In this document: piece after piece, positions 33,862 to 43,130 of the stretch | Layout of the letters: the number at the start of each line of letters is the position of its first letter | How positions within the stretch are numbered: position 1 is the first letter of the stretch | Assembly: GCF_008370325.1 (NCBI RefSeq) | Contig: NZ_VNIP01000018.1 | Location: forward strand, 62,001-126,000 | Reading direction: 5' to 3' | Length of the DNA: 64,000 nt | Source of the DNA: Martinezella tropici | GTDB lineage: Bacteria; Pseudomonadota; Alphaproteobacteria; Rhizobiales; Rhizobiaceae | Position numbers and translations under genes: made by a program | The notes under the pieces: model-generated | What the model saw: the letters and a program-made list of their open reading frames with translations, nothing else | Told to the model about the DNA's origin: nothing | Databases searched by the model: none

Positions 33862-33899
33862 GATTTCCTCGCTCCCGCACCGACGGGAGCGAGGAAATC
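33862..33899. terminator. long hairpin after dps
   Basis: A perfect 16-bp stem (GATTTCCTCGCTCCCG / CGGGAGCGAGGAAATC) with a 6-base loop, no T-tract; possible transcription or mRNA-stability element. Confidence 0.5.
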
Positions 33900-33952
33900 C
33901 TTGACTCCTGTGGAAAACATCTTAGAACCGGCGACGGAAAAGGAAGACTTCC

Positions 33953-34069
33953 ATGGTTCGCTTCGAACAGCTCGATAGCTTCAGTCACCCGGCGCAATGT
34001 GCCGGGCGGGATGTCTATTTTCCGGTTTCTTCCAAAACCAAGGCCAAAACGACGACGAAAACCGTCTGA
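33953..34069 (+). CDS. possible 38-residue protein
   Basis: MVRFEQLDSFSHPAQCAGRD begins a 38-residue frame with a Lys/Thr-rich end (SKTKAKTTTKTV). AAAAGGAAG sits 7 bases before the ATG. It is between dps and asd, in a region also holding rhizobial palindromes (34091-34135). Function unknown; it may be a chance frame. Confidence 0.4.
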   Translation: MVRFEQLDSFSHPAQCAGRDVYFPVSSKTKAKTTTKTV

Positions 34070-34179
34070 CGTCTCTGGCCTGCCGCTCTCTCCCCGGCTC
34101 GGCCGGGGACAGGAACCGGCCGTTATGGCCGCGGTTCCCCCCTCGCCAAAGAGGAGAGAAGAGAAAGAGAGCTTGAGAA

Positions 34180-35214
34180 ATGGGTTTCAAAGTTGCAGTA
34201 GCGGGCGCGACCGGAAATGTCGGACGTGAAATGCTCAACATCCTGTCCGAACGCGGCTTTCCCGCCGATGAGGTCGTGGCGCTCGCATCGGCCCGCTCGC
34301 AGGGAACCGAGGTTTCCTTCGGAGACCGGACGCTGAAGGTTGCCAACCTGGAGAATTACGATTTCTCCGACACCGACATCTGCCTGATGTCGGCCGGCGG
34401 CGACGTTTCGAAGAGGGTCTCGCCGAAGATCGGTGCCCAAGGCTGCGTCGTCATCGATAACTCCTCCGCATGGCGCTACGACGCCGACGTGCCGCTGATC
34501 GTTCCGGAAGTGAACCCGGATGCCATCACGCAATTCACCAAGCGCAACATCATCGCCAATCCGAATTGCTCGACCGCGCAGCTTGTCGTCGCCCTGAAGC
34601 CGCTGCACGATTTCGCCAAGATCAAGCGCGTCGTCGTCTCGACCTACCAGTCCGTTTCCGGCGCCGGCAAGGATGGCATGGACGAGCTGTTCAACCAGAC
34701 CCGCGCCGTCTTCGTTGCCGATCCGATCGAGAACAAGAAGTTCACCAAGCGCATCGCCTTCAACGTCATTCCGCATATCGATAGCTTCATGGAAGACGGC
34801 TACACCAAGGAAGAATGGAAAGTGCTGGCCGAAACCAAGAAGATGCTCGATCCGAAGATCAAGGTCACCTGCACGGCCGTGCGCGTTCCTGTCTTCATCG
34901 GCCATTCCGAATCGGTCAACATCGAGTTCGAAAACGAGATCACTGCCGACCAGGCCCGCGATATCCTTCGCGAAGCTCCTGGTTGCCTCGTCATCGACAA
35001 GCATGAAAACGGCGGCTACATCACGCCTTACGAATCCGCCGGCGAAGACGCGACCTATATTTCGCGTATCCGCGAGGACGCAACGGTCGAAAATGGCCTC
35101 AACATCTGGGTCGTCTCCGACAACCTGCGCAAGGGAGCCGCGCTCAATGCCATCCAGATTGCCGAACTGCTCGTCAACCGCGGCCTGATCAAGCCGCGCA
35201 AGCAGGCTGCGTAA
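34180..35214 (+). CDS. asd: aspartate-semialdehyde dehydrogenase
   Basis: Asd, 344 aa, makes aspartate semialdehyde for Lys, Thr, Met and diaminopimelate. GATGNVGREML is the NADP-binding loop and Cys130 in NPNCSTAQ is the catalytic nucleophile. GAGAGCTTGAG precedes the ATG. Followed by a terminator and a parS-like site. Confidence 0.96.
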   Translation: MGFKVAVAGATGNVGREMLNILSERGFPADEVVALASARSQGTEVSFGDRTLKVANLENYDFSDTDICLMSAGGDVSKRVSPKIGAQGCVVIDNSSAWRYDADVPLIVPEVNPDAITQFTKRNIIANPNCSTAQLVVALKPLHDFAKIKRVVVSTYQSVSGAGKDGMDELFNQTRAVFVADPIENKKFTKRIAFNVIPHIDSFMEDGYTKEEWKVLAETKKMLDPKIKVTCTAVRVPVFIGHSESVNIEFENEITADQARDILREAPGCLVIDKHENGGYITPYESAGEDATYISRIREDATVENGLNIWVVSDNLRKGAALNAIQIAELLVNRGLIKPRKQAA

Positions 35215-35271
35215 GGATCCGTAAACCAATTTACGGTTTATAAATTCTTGCCGGCTAAGCAGGATCGAACG

Positions 35272-35307
35272 AAAGCCTCGCCATTTCGGATGAAAGGCGG
35301 GGCTTTT
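35272..35307 (+). terminator. terminator of asd
   Basis: AAAGCCTCGCC (35272-35282) pairs with GGCGGGGCTTT (35296-35306), with one G-T pair, and TTTT ends the stem. Confidence 0.7.
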
Positions 35308-35327
35308 GCAAATGAGTTTGGCGGTGA

Positions 35328-35343
35328 TGTTTCACGTGAAGCG
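35328..35343. promoter_or_regulatory. parS-like ParB binding site (14 of 16)
   Basis: TGTTTCACGTGAAGCG matches the consensus except near one end. It is in the gap between asd and the lytic transglycosylase. Confidence 0.55.
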
Positions 35344-35442
35344 AAACATTGATTGCTAAAATGAGATAATGACAGAGCAGTCGGATGCTGGCATGGTCCA
35401 GCGGCGACTAGACAGCGCATAAGCTTGGAAACTGGAGGGTTT

Positions 35443-35484
35443 ATGCGCCTTTCAAAAACGGTTACCGCGTTCGCGGCGCGGTAA
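35443..35484 (+). other. possible upstream 13-codon ORF with stem-loops
   Basis: ATGCGCCTTTC begins a 13-codon frame (MRLSKTVTAFAAR) with GGAGGG 3 bases before it. GCGCATAA / TTATGCGC (35415-35422, 35441-35448) can enclose the ribosome site, and TTACCGCG / CGCGGTAA (35462-35469, 35477-35484) covers the stop. It resembles the first residues of the next gene (MRITKSGMATLVA). Confidence 0.35.
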
Positions 35485-35501
35485 GAATTCGGGGACACTG
35501 A

Positions 35502-36323
35502 ATGCGCATCACAAAGTCTGGAATGGCAACTCTCGTGGCGGGCGGGTTGTTGCTGGCGACGCCGATTGCCGCAAATGCGGCATCCTGTGGCAACACTTCC
35601 GCCGGTTTCGAGAATTGGGTGCAGGAATTCAAACGCGAAGCGCAAGGGCAGGGCATCAGCCCCTCGGTCCTTGATAAAGCCTTCGCCAACGTTCATTACA
35701 ATCAGCCCACCATCCGCGCCGACCGCGGCCAGAAGAGCTTCAAGCTTTCCTTCGAGGAATTCATGAAGAAGCGCGGCGGCCAGACGATCATCAATCGCGG
35801 CAAGAGCATGAAGCAGGCCAATGCGGCGCTCTTCGCCAGGATCCAGAAGCGCTTCGGCGTCCCCCCGGGTCCGATCATCGCGATCTGGGGCATGGAAACC
35901 GGCTTCGGCGGCTATATGGGCGACCAGCATACGCTCTCGGCCGTTTCGACCCTTGCCTATGACTGCCGTCGTTCGGCCTTCTTCACCGAACAGCTCTACT
36001 CCGCCCTGAAGCTTGTCGGCGAAGGCTACCTCAGCCCGTCGGCACGCGGCGCGGCGCATGGTGAGATCGGCCAGACGCAATTCATGCCCAAGAACGTCGT
36101 TGCCTTCGGCGTCGACGAAGATGGCGACGGCAGAGTCGACCTCGTCGGCTCGCGCGCGGATGCGCTCGCTTCGACGGCCAACTTCCTGCGCGGCCATGGC
36201 TGGCAGCCGGGCGCCGGCTATCAGCCCGGCGAGCCGAATTTCTCCGCCATCGCCGGCTGGAACGACGCAAGGGTCTATCAGCAGGCGATCGCCTATATCG
36301 GTCAGCAGATCGACGGCCAGTAA
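35502..36323 (+). CDS. lytic murein transglycosylase, MltB type
   Basis: 273 aa. The signal peptide (MRITKSGMATLVAGGLLLAT) ends near ANA at about 27. The mature domain carries FARIQKRFGVPPGPIIAIWGMETGFGG, with the catalytic Glu in WGMETGFG, and GEIGQTQFMPKNVVAFGVD. This SLT_2/GH103 family cleaves peptidoglycan glycan strands. It is not a lipoprotein here: no lipobox. GGGGACACTG before the ATG. Convergent with the carbonic anhydrase gene. Confidence 0.9.
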   Translation: MRITKSGMATLVAGGLLLATPIAANAASCGNTSAGFENWVQEFKREAQGQGISPSVLDKAFANVHYNQPTIRADRGQKSFKLSFEEFMKKRGGQTIINRGKSMKQANAALFARIQKRFGVPPGPIIAIWGMETGFGGYMGDQHTLSAVSTLAYDCRRSAFFTEQLYSALKLVGEGYLSPSARGAAHGEIGQTQFMPKNVVAFGVDEDGDGRVDLVGSRADALASTANFLRGHGWQPGAGYQPGEPNFSAIAGWNDARVYQQAIAYIGQQIDGQ

Positions 36324-36347
36324 GCCAGACAACGGCGACGGGAATGA

Positions 36348-36384
36348 AAAAGGCGCTGCGACCGGATGGTCCGCAGCGCCTTTT
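36348..36384. terminator. bidirectional terminator between mltB-type gene and carbonic anhydrase
   Basis: AAAAGGCGCTGCG (36348-36360) and CGCAGCGCCTTTT (36372-36384) form a 13-bp stem ending in T or A runs on each side. Confidence 0.88.
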
Positions 36385-36405
36385 CATTTGATCTGCCTTC
36401 CGCCC

Positions 36406-37047
36406 TCACACATCCGGGCGGATGAAATCGCGGGTGTCTGGATCCATGATCCATAGCTCGCCGGTCGAAATGTCGAACCACGCGCCGTGAAGACTAAGCT
36501 TGCCCTCTTCTTCCCGCGCCTTGATCTCCGGGAAACTGCGCAGGTTCTCCAGCGAATTGCGGATCGAAATGCGCTCCAGCGCCGTCTGCCGCTCGGCCGG
36601 TGTCATGATATCGTTGCTCTGGATCTGTTCGGCGGCCGGCTTCAGCAAGCCCATCCATCGGCCGATGAAATCGCCGGGAGACAACGGTTCGGCATCGGGG
36701 TCGAGCGCGGCACGGATGCCGCCGCAACGGCCGTGACCCATCACGACGATATCCGAGACCTTGAGCGACAGGACGGCGAATTCGAGTGCCGACGAGGTCG
36801 CATGGAAATTGCCATCCGGCTCATAGGGCGGCACCATGTTGGCGACGTTGCGGATGACGAAGAGCTCTCCCGGGCCGGCATCGAAGATGATCTCCGGCGC
36901 CGAGCGGGAGTCACAGCAGGCAATCACAAGGGTCGATGGGTTCTGGCCGATCTCCGCCAGATTGCGATAGCGTTCGCGCTCATCGACGTAACGCCCGCTC
37001 ATGAAGTTACGATAACCGTTCAGAAGGGTGTCGGGAAAGCTTTGCAT
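36406..37047 (-). CDS. beta-class carbonic anhydrase
   Basis: 213 aa. Zinc ligands Cys44 and Asp46 (CCDSR), His105 and Cys108 (HGRCGG) fit beta carbonic anhydrase, which hydrates CO2 to bicarbonate in the cytosol. FIRNVANMVPPYEPDG and SALEFAVLSLKVSDIVVMGH are characteristic. A single gene, convergent with the transglycosylase. Role: bicarbonate supply and pH. Confidence 0.94.
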   Translation of the reverse strand: MQSFPDTLLNGYRNFMSGRYVDERERYRNLAEIGQNPSTLVIACCDSRSAPEIIFDAGPGELFVIRNVANMVPPYEPDGNFHATSSALEFAVLSLKVSDIVVMGHGRCGGIRAALDPDAEPLSPGDFIGRWMGLLKPAAEQIQSNDIMTPAERQTALERISIRNSLENLRSFPEIKAREEEGKLSLHGAWFDISTGELWIMDPDTRDFIRPDV

Positions 37048-37119
37048 GACATTGGATTACAGCGCAGTTCTGTCGATGGCAACTGTTGCGCTGCAAAAAG
37101 CGTTAACCGTCGCAAGCCG

Positions 37120-37995
37120 CTATTTCTTCCGCCGCTGCGCCGGATGGATGAGGTGCCGCAGTTGCACCATCGCCATCGGTGTCGACAGGCTCGCGGAATC
37201 GACGGCGAGCGTCAGCTCGTTACTGCCACGTTTGACGGCGCGCGCCAGCACTTCGTACACGCTGGCCGTCGTCAGCTGCAGCGCCCTTTCCTCATCCATG
37301 CCCGATAACAGCCGCGACAGGAACACCGCGGACAGCAGGTCGCCAAGCCCGTTCGGCGCTCCTTCGATGCTGCGATGCTCGGCAAGCAAAGCGTTTCGGC
37401 CGCTAAGATAGAGGTTGCCGATGCCGCCGGCCATCATCGGCACCGCCGACGTCACCAGCATGCGCGATGGTCCCAGCGCAAGGGCCGCTTCCATGATGGC
37501 GTTGTTGTCCTCGAGCGGCGCGCCGGCAAGCCAGGCGAGCTCATAACGATTCGGCGTCGCGAGAGATGCCAGCGGAATCAGGAGATCGCGGATGGCTTCG
37601 GCCGTTGCCTCGGGCACATAAAGGCCGCCGGCATCGCCGATCACAGGATCGCAGGCATAGAAAAGGTCGGGGTTCTTTTCCCGCAGGGCAGTCACCAGCC
37701 TGGCGACCGAGCGCGCCTGCGCGGCATTGCCGAAATAGCCTGAGAGAACCGCCTTCACCTCGGAAAGCCAGGGTGCCGCGATGAGATCGTCGATGGCGTG
37801 GTCGAAATCCGCCTCATTGAAGGCCAGCCGCGTCGAGCGGCCATGGCCTGGATGCCAGGGAAGAACGATAGTCGGCAGCGCCCAGACGGGATGACCGAGC
37901 GTTTCCAGCGCGAAAACGGCCGCACGATTGCCGACGGAGCCTCTGACAACATGGCTGGAGATGACGATAACGGCGCCGGCCGACATTTGCGACAT
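37120..37995 (-). CDS. pdxY: pyridoxal kinase
   Basis: 291 aa of the PdxK/PdxY ribokinase-like family: VISSHVVRGSVGNRAAVFALETLGHPVWALPT near the N terminus, PVIGDAGGLYVPE, LATPNRYELAWLAG, and PNGLGDLLSAVFLSRLL. It phosphorylates pyridoxal for PLP salvage. The ATG at 37995 has CAAGGATC before it; an earlier ATG at 38067 would add 24 residues with no match. It diverges from the NAD-GDH gene. Confidence 0.92.
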   Translation of the reverse strand: MSQMSAGAVIVISSHVVRGSVGNRAAVFALETLGHPVWALPTIVLPWHPGHGRSTRLAFNEADFDHAIDDLIAAPWLSEVKAVLSGYFGNAAQARSVARLVTALREKNPDLFYACDPVIGDAGGLYVPEATAEAIRDLLIPLASLATPNRYELAWLAGAPLEDNNAIMEAALALGPSRMLVTSAVPMMAGGIGNLYLSGRNALLAEHRSIEGAPNGLGDLLSAVFLSRLLSGMDEERALQLTTASVYEVLARAVKRGSNELTLAVDSASLSTPMAMVQLRHLIHPAQRRKK

Positions 37996-38288
37996 GATCC
38001 TTGCTTTCAGTTCAGGGCTTCGCACTGCATGGCGCAGTTGATGATCCCTTTCGCGCCACTCTGTCAACCGCGCTTCACAGAGTCATGAAAACCTCTGTTG
38101 ACGAGCTTATTCCGTCAATTTCACGCCAATGTTCATCTGCTTTGCATCGGAAGCGCATATTCCGGCAAGATTCTTGAAAAAACGGAGCGAAATCGGTCCA
38201 AAAGCAACTAAATCCGCATTCTTTTTGCCAGTTTTTTCGCTAAACCTTCTGCTACTGTGGTCAGAATTCGAAAATCGGGAGGAATTTC

Positions 38289-41200
38289 ATGGCGCCGAGA
38301 ACCAATCCGAAACGGGAAAAACAGATCGAAGCGGCACGCAAATTAGCCGCGACGGCGGGCGAGGCGCACCTCGATCCCGAAATCCTGTTCGGCCGCGCCA
38401 GCAATGACGATATGGAGCGATACACCCCGGAAATGCTGGCTCTTGCTGCGGCGCACGCGGCCAGGGAACTGGCAGCCTGGAGCGGTACCTCTCCGCGCGT
38501 CAGCATCGAGCAGGTCGCCCATATCGAGCCCGATGGCGCCGCCGTGTCGATCCTCTCGATCACCGACCAGAACATGCCCTTCCTTTACGAATCGATCATG
38601 GGCGAGGTGACCAGCAGCTACCGCGACCTCTATATGGCCGTGCACCCGATTCTGGTCATCGAGAAGGGCAAGCAGCCGAGCCTCTATTCCGCCGATCATC
38701 CGAGCGATCCTGCCCATCGCGTCAGCCATATCCAGCTTCATCTCTCGCCTTTGACGGCAACACAGGCAACGGACCTGATCAAGCGGATCCAGAGCGTGCT
38801 CGACCAGACGCATCTCACCGTCTCCGACTGGAAGCCGATGCTGTCCCGCCTCGATACGGTCATCTCGGAGCTTTCCACCCATGAGGCGGCGGGCCGCCGC
38901 AAGAACGACCGCGACGAGGCGCTCGCCTTCCTTGCCTGGCTACGTGACGGCAACTTCACTTTCCTCGGCATGCGCGAATATGTCTATTCCGGCAAGGGCG
39001 CCAACGCCAAGGTGGAGCGTGATCGCGGCACCGGCCTCGGCATCCTTTCCAATCCGGATGTGCGCGTTCTGAGGCAGGGTAAGGACGCCGTCACCACGAC
39101 ACCGGAAATCCTCGCTTTCCTCAACGGGCCGGATTTCCTGATCGTCACCAAGGCCAACGTCAAGTCGATCGTCCACCGCCGTGCCTATATGGATTATGTC
39201 GGCGTCAAGCGCTTCGACGCGGATGGCAACGTGACGGGCGAGCTGCGCATCGTCGGCCTCTTCACCTCCACGGCCTATACCAGTGCAGCGGCCGAAGTGC
39301 CGCTGCTGCGCTCCAAGGTCCAGAAGGTCAAGGATCATTTCGGCTTCGATCCCACAAGCCACTCCGGCCGCATGCTCGAAAACACGCTGGAATCCTATCC
39401 GCGCGACGACCTCTTCCAGATCGACACGACGCTGCTCGCAAGCTTCGCCGAACAAATCAACGACCTGGCCGACCGGCCGCGCGTGCGGGCGCTGCCGCGC
39501 ATCGACCATTTCGACCGCTTTGTTTCGGTAATCGTCTATGTGCCGCGCGAGGAATATGATTCCGTCGTCCGCGAGAAGATCGGCAACTACCTGAAGTCAG
39601 TCTATGACGGCCGCGTCTCCGCCTATTATCCGGCCTTCCCGGAAGGCGGCGTGGCACGCGTGCATTTCATCATCGGACGTAGCGCCGGCAAGACACCGCA
39701 TATCCCGCAAGCGAAGCTCGAAGAGGCGATCCGTGCCATCACAGCCCGCTGGGACGAACGCTTCGTCATGCTGGCAGGCCCGAAAGCGCCGAGTATCTCC
39801 GTCAGCCAGGCCTTCCAGGAAGCCTTTTCGCCGGAAGATGCCTTTGCCGATCTGCCTGATATCACCGCAACCGCCGGCGTCGAACCGATCCGCATCGCCT
39901 TCTATATCCGCAAGGACGAAGCCGGCGACATTCTCTCGCTGAAAATCTTTCATGGCCAGGGCAATCTCGCGCTGTCGCGCCGCGTGCCGCTGCTGGAAAA
40001 TCTCGGCTTCAACGTCATCAGCGAGCGCACCTTCGATATCTATGTCACTGCCAAGGACGGCTCGACCGGCCATGTCGTGCTTCACGATATGGAGCTCGAA
40101 GCTCGAAGCGGCGTAACGATCGATCTCACCCGCCATGGCGCGGCCCTGGAAGAAGCTTTCCTCGCCGCTTTCGGCGGCACGATCGACAATGATGCCTTCA
40201 ACAGGCTGATCGTCTCCGCCGACCTTTCCGCCCGCGAAACGAATGTATTGCGCGCCTATTCCCGCTATCTGCGCCAGGCAGGCATCGCCTATTCGCAGGA
40301 TTACATCGCCGCGACACTGGACAAATACCCGCGCATCGCTGCCTCGCTTTTCCGCCTCTTCCATGACACGCTTGACCCGAAACTCAGCGACAAGAACCGC
40401 ACGAAGAAGCTTGTCGACCTGCATGCAGGCATTGAAACCGAGCTTGCCGATGTTCCAAGCCTCGACGACGACCGCATCCTGCGCCGCTATGTCAACGCCA
40501 TCGACGCGACGCTGCGCACCAACTATTTCCAGAAGAACCCGGACGGCACGCCGAAGGCCATGCTTGCCTTCAAGCTCGATCCGAAGCTGCTGGATGGCCT
40601 GCCCGAGCCGCGCCCCTTCCGCGAAATCTTCGTTTACGGCGTCGAAGTGGAGGGCGTGCACCTACGCTTCGGCAAGGTGGCCCGCGGCGGCCTGCGCTGG
40701 TCTGACCGCGCCGAAGACTATCGCACCGAAGTGCTGGGCCTGGTAAAGGCGCAGCAGGTCAAGAACGCGGTCATCGTGCCCGTCGGCGCCAAGGGTGGCT
40801 TCTATCCGAAGAAGCTCCCCGTTGGCGGCAGCCGCGACGAGATCTTCAATACCGGCCGCGAAGCCTACAAGACCTATATCCGCACGCTGCTGTCGATCAC
40901 CGACAACATCGCCGGCGCCGATATCATCCCGCCGGCCGACACCGTGCGGCTTGATGGTGACGACCCCTATTTCGTCGTCGCTGCCGACAAGGGCACCGCC
41001 ACCTTCTCCGACACCGCCAATGCGCTGGCGCAGGAAGCCGGCTTCTGGCTGGACGATGCCTTCGCTTCGGGTGGCTCGGCCGGTTACGATCACAAGAAGA
41101 TGGGCATCACCGCTCGCGGCGCCTGGGAAACCGTGAAGCGACATTTCCGCGAAATGGACATCGATATACAGACAACGCCCTTCGACGTCGTCGGCGTCGG

Positions 41201-43079
41201 TGACATGTCCGGCGACGTTTTCGGCAACGGCATGCTGCTGTCGCCGAAAATCCGCTTGCTCGCCGCCTTCGACCACCGCGACATCTTCATCGATCCCGAT
41301 CCGGACATGGGCAAGACGCTCGCTGAGCGGCAGCGCCTCTTCAACCTACCGCGCTCGAGCTGGCAGGATTTCGACAAGTCCGTTCTGTCGAAGGGCGCCA
41401 TGATCATCTCGCGCTCGGCAAAATCGGTCACGCTGACGCCGGAAGCGGTGGCGGCCATCGGCATCGACAAGGCGGTCGCAACCCCCTTCGAGATCATGAC
41501 GGCGATCCTCAAGGCGCCAGTGGACCTGCTGTGGTTCGGCGGCATCGGCACCTACGTCAAGGCAACCGCTGAAACGGATTCGGAAGTCGGCGATCGCGCC
41601 AACGATCCGATCCGCATCACGGCTGACGAGGTTCGCGCCAGGGTGATCGGCGAGGGCGCCAATCTCGGCGTCACGCAGAAGGGCCGCATCGCCTATGGCC
41701 TCAAGGGCGGGCGCTGCAATTCCGACGCCATCGACAATTCCGCCGGCGTCAACACTTCGGACGTCGAGGTCAACATCAAGATCGCGCTGGCATCTGCCAT
41801 GTTCGACGACCGGCTGACGCGCGCCAAGCGCGACACACTGCTCGCCTCCATGACCGATGAAGTGGCATCTCTCGTCCTGCGCAACAACTACCTGCAATCC
41901 CTGGCGATCTCGCTGACAGAGCGCAAGGGTGCAGGCAACGCTCTCGAACTCAGCCGCTTCATGAGCGTGCTGGAAGCGGCAAAGCAGCTCAACCGCAAGG
42001 TTGAGACCCTGCCCGACGACCAGACCTTCGCCGAGCGCTATGCCAACGGACGCCCGTTGACCCGCCCTGAAATCGGTGTGCTGCTCTCCTACGCCAAGAT
42101 CGTCCTCTTCGATGCGATCGTCGCGAGCGACCTGCCCGACGATCCCTATTTCGCCGCAACGCTCAGCCGCTATTTCCCCGCCAAGATGCAGCGCTCGAAC
42201 GCCGCCGATATCGAAAGTCACCGCCTGCGCCGCGAGATCATCGGCACGGCGCTTGCCAACGAAGCGATCAACCGTGGCGGCCCGGGCTTTGCGGTGAGCA
42301 TGATGGACGCGACGGCCGCATCGGCTGCCGAAGTCGTCAAGGCGGCCGTCATCGCCCGCGACGGTTTCGATCTCGACCGGCTCTGGAACGAGACCGACGC
42401 GCTGGATGGCAAGGTTGGCGGCCAGATGCAGAACCGAGTCTATGGCGAGATCACCGAGGTCTATACCGCGCTGACGCGCCTCCTCCTGAAGACCGGAGCG
42501 GCCAAGGGCGATATCGAGGAAACTGTTAGCCGGCTTCGTGCAGCCCTGAAGAAGCTGCGCCCCGTCTTCCTCAGCCACATCCCGGCGGATTTCGCAGCCG
42601 AGATCGCCGCTCGCGAAGCGGAATATCAGGCTGCCGGCCTGCCGGAGAAGCTCGCTTCGGAGATCGCCACGATCTACGCGCTCGTCCTCGTGCCGGAGAT
42701 CATGCAGATCGCCGAACGCACCGGCGATACGCTGAACCGGGCGGCCGAAAGCTACTTCACCGTCTCGCAGACCTTCCGTGTCGGCCGCCTGCTACTCGCC
42801 GGCAGCCGGATCGTCACCGGCGACCACTATGAGAGCCTCGCTTTGGCGCGTAGCCTCGACCAGATCGCCGGCGCCCGCCGCGATATCGTCATCTCCGCAC
42901 TGTCGAACCATCCGAAGGACAAACAGCCGGTTCAGGCATGGCATGCGGAAGACCGTATCCGCATCAATCGCATCGCCGAAGAGCTTGGCGGCCTCAGCGA
43001 AAGCGGCGATCCCAACCTCGCCCGCATCACTGTCGCCGCTGGCCTGCTTACCGATCTTGCGAACGGCAGGTCAAGGTGA
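38289..43079 (+). CDS. gdhB: NAD-specific glutamate dehydrogenase, large type
   Basis: A 1596-residue L-GDH of the 180-kDa class. The N-terminal half (ACT-like, residues 1 to about 700) precedes the catalytic part, where GVEVEGVHLRFGKVARGGLRWSDR is a typical start, then KNAVIVPVGAKGGFYPKK and GGSAGYDHKKMGITARGAWETVKRHF. VVGVGDMSGDVFGNGML and IGEGANLGVTQKGRIAYGLKGG follow. It oxidises glutamate to 2-oxoglutarate for catabolism. GGGAGGAATTTC precedes the ATG. A promoter is not evident in the 220 bases before it. Confidence 0.95.
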   Translation: MAPRTNPKREKQIEAARKLAATAGEAHLDPEILFGRASNDDMERYTPEMLALAAAHAARELAAWSGTSPRVSIEQVAHIEPDGAAVSILSITDQNMPFLYESIMGEVTSSYRDLYMAVHPILVIEKGKQPSLYSADHPSDPAHRVSHIQLHLSPLTATQATDLIKRIQSVLDQTHLTVSDWKPMLSRLDTVISELSTHEAAGRRKNDRDEALAFLAWLRDGNFTFLGMREYVYSGKGANAKVERDRGTGLGILSNPDVRVLRQGKDAVTTTPEILAFLNGPDFLIVTKANVKSIVHRRAYMDYVGVKRFDADGNVTGELRIVGLFTSTAYTSAAAEVPLLRSKVQKVKDHFGFDPTSHSGRMLENTLESYPRDDLFQIDTTLLASFAEQINDLADRPRVRALPRIDHFDRFVSVIVYVPREEYDSVVREKIGNYLKSVYDGRVSAYYPAFPEGGVARVHFIIGRSAGKTPHIPQAKLEEAIRAITARWDERFVMLAGPKAPSISVSQAFQEAFSPEDAFADLPDITATAGVEPIRIAFYIRKDEAGDILSLKIFHGQGNLALSRRVPLLENLGFNVISERTFDIYVTAKDGSTGHVVLHDMELEARSGVTIDLTRHGAALEEAFLAAFGGTIDNDAFNRLIVSADLSARETNVLRAYSRYLRQAGIAYSQDYIAATLDKYPRIAASLFRLFHDTLDPKLSDKNRTKKLVDLHAGIETELADVPSLDDDRILRRYVNAIDATLRTNYFQKNPDGTPKAMLAFKLDPKLLDGLPEPRPFREIFVYGVEVEGVHLRFGKVARGGLRWSDRAEDYRTEVLGLVKAQQVKNAVIVPVGAKGGFYPKKLPVGGSRDEIFNTGREAYKTYIRTLLSITDNIAGADIIPPADTVRLDGDDPYFVVAADKGTATFSDTANALAQEAGFWLDDAFASGGSAGYDHKKMGITARGAWETVKRHFREMDIDIQTTPFDVVGVGDMSGDVFGNGMLLSPKIRLLAAFDHRDIFIDPDPDMGKTLAERQRLFNLPRSSWQDFDKSVLSKGAMIISRSAKSVTLTPEAVAAIGIDKAVATPFEIMTAILKAPVDLLWFGGIGTYVKATAETDSEVGDRANDPIRITADEVRARVIGEGANLGVTQKGRIAYGLKGGRCNSDAIDNSAGVNTSDVEVNIKIALASAMFDDRLTRAKRDTLLASMTDEVASLVLRNNYLQSLAISLTERKGAGNALELSRFMSVLEAAKQLNRKVETLPDDQTFAERYANGRPLTRPEIGVLLSYAKIVLFDAIVASDLPDDPYFAATLSRYFPAKMQRSNAADIESHRLRREIIGTALANEAINRGGPGFAVSMMDATAASAAEVVKAAVIARDGFDLDRLWNETDALDGKVGGQMQNRVYGEITEVYTALTRLLLKTGAAKGDIEETVSRLRAALKKLRPVFLSHIPADFAAEIAAREAEYQAAGLPEKLASEIATIYALVLVPEIMQIAERTGDTLNRAAESYFTVSQTFRVGRLLLAGSRIVTGDHYESLALARSLDQIAGARRDIVISALSNHPKDKQPVQAWHAEDRIRINRIAEELGGLSESGDPNLARITVAAGLLTDLANGRSR

Positions 43080-43130
43080 CACAGTCCGCCCGACCTCGTC
43101 ATGCGGATGAGGGAATGAGGGCTGAATCTG

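Noticed and set aside
41346..42578. 410-residue open frame antisense to the NAD-GDH gene
   Set aside because: Shadow frame with no known domain.
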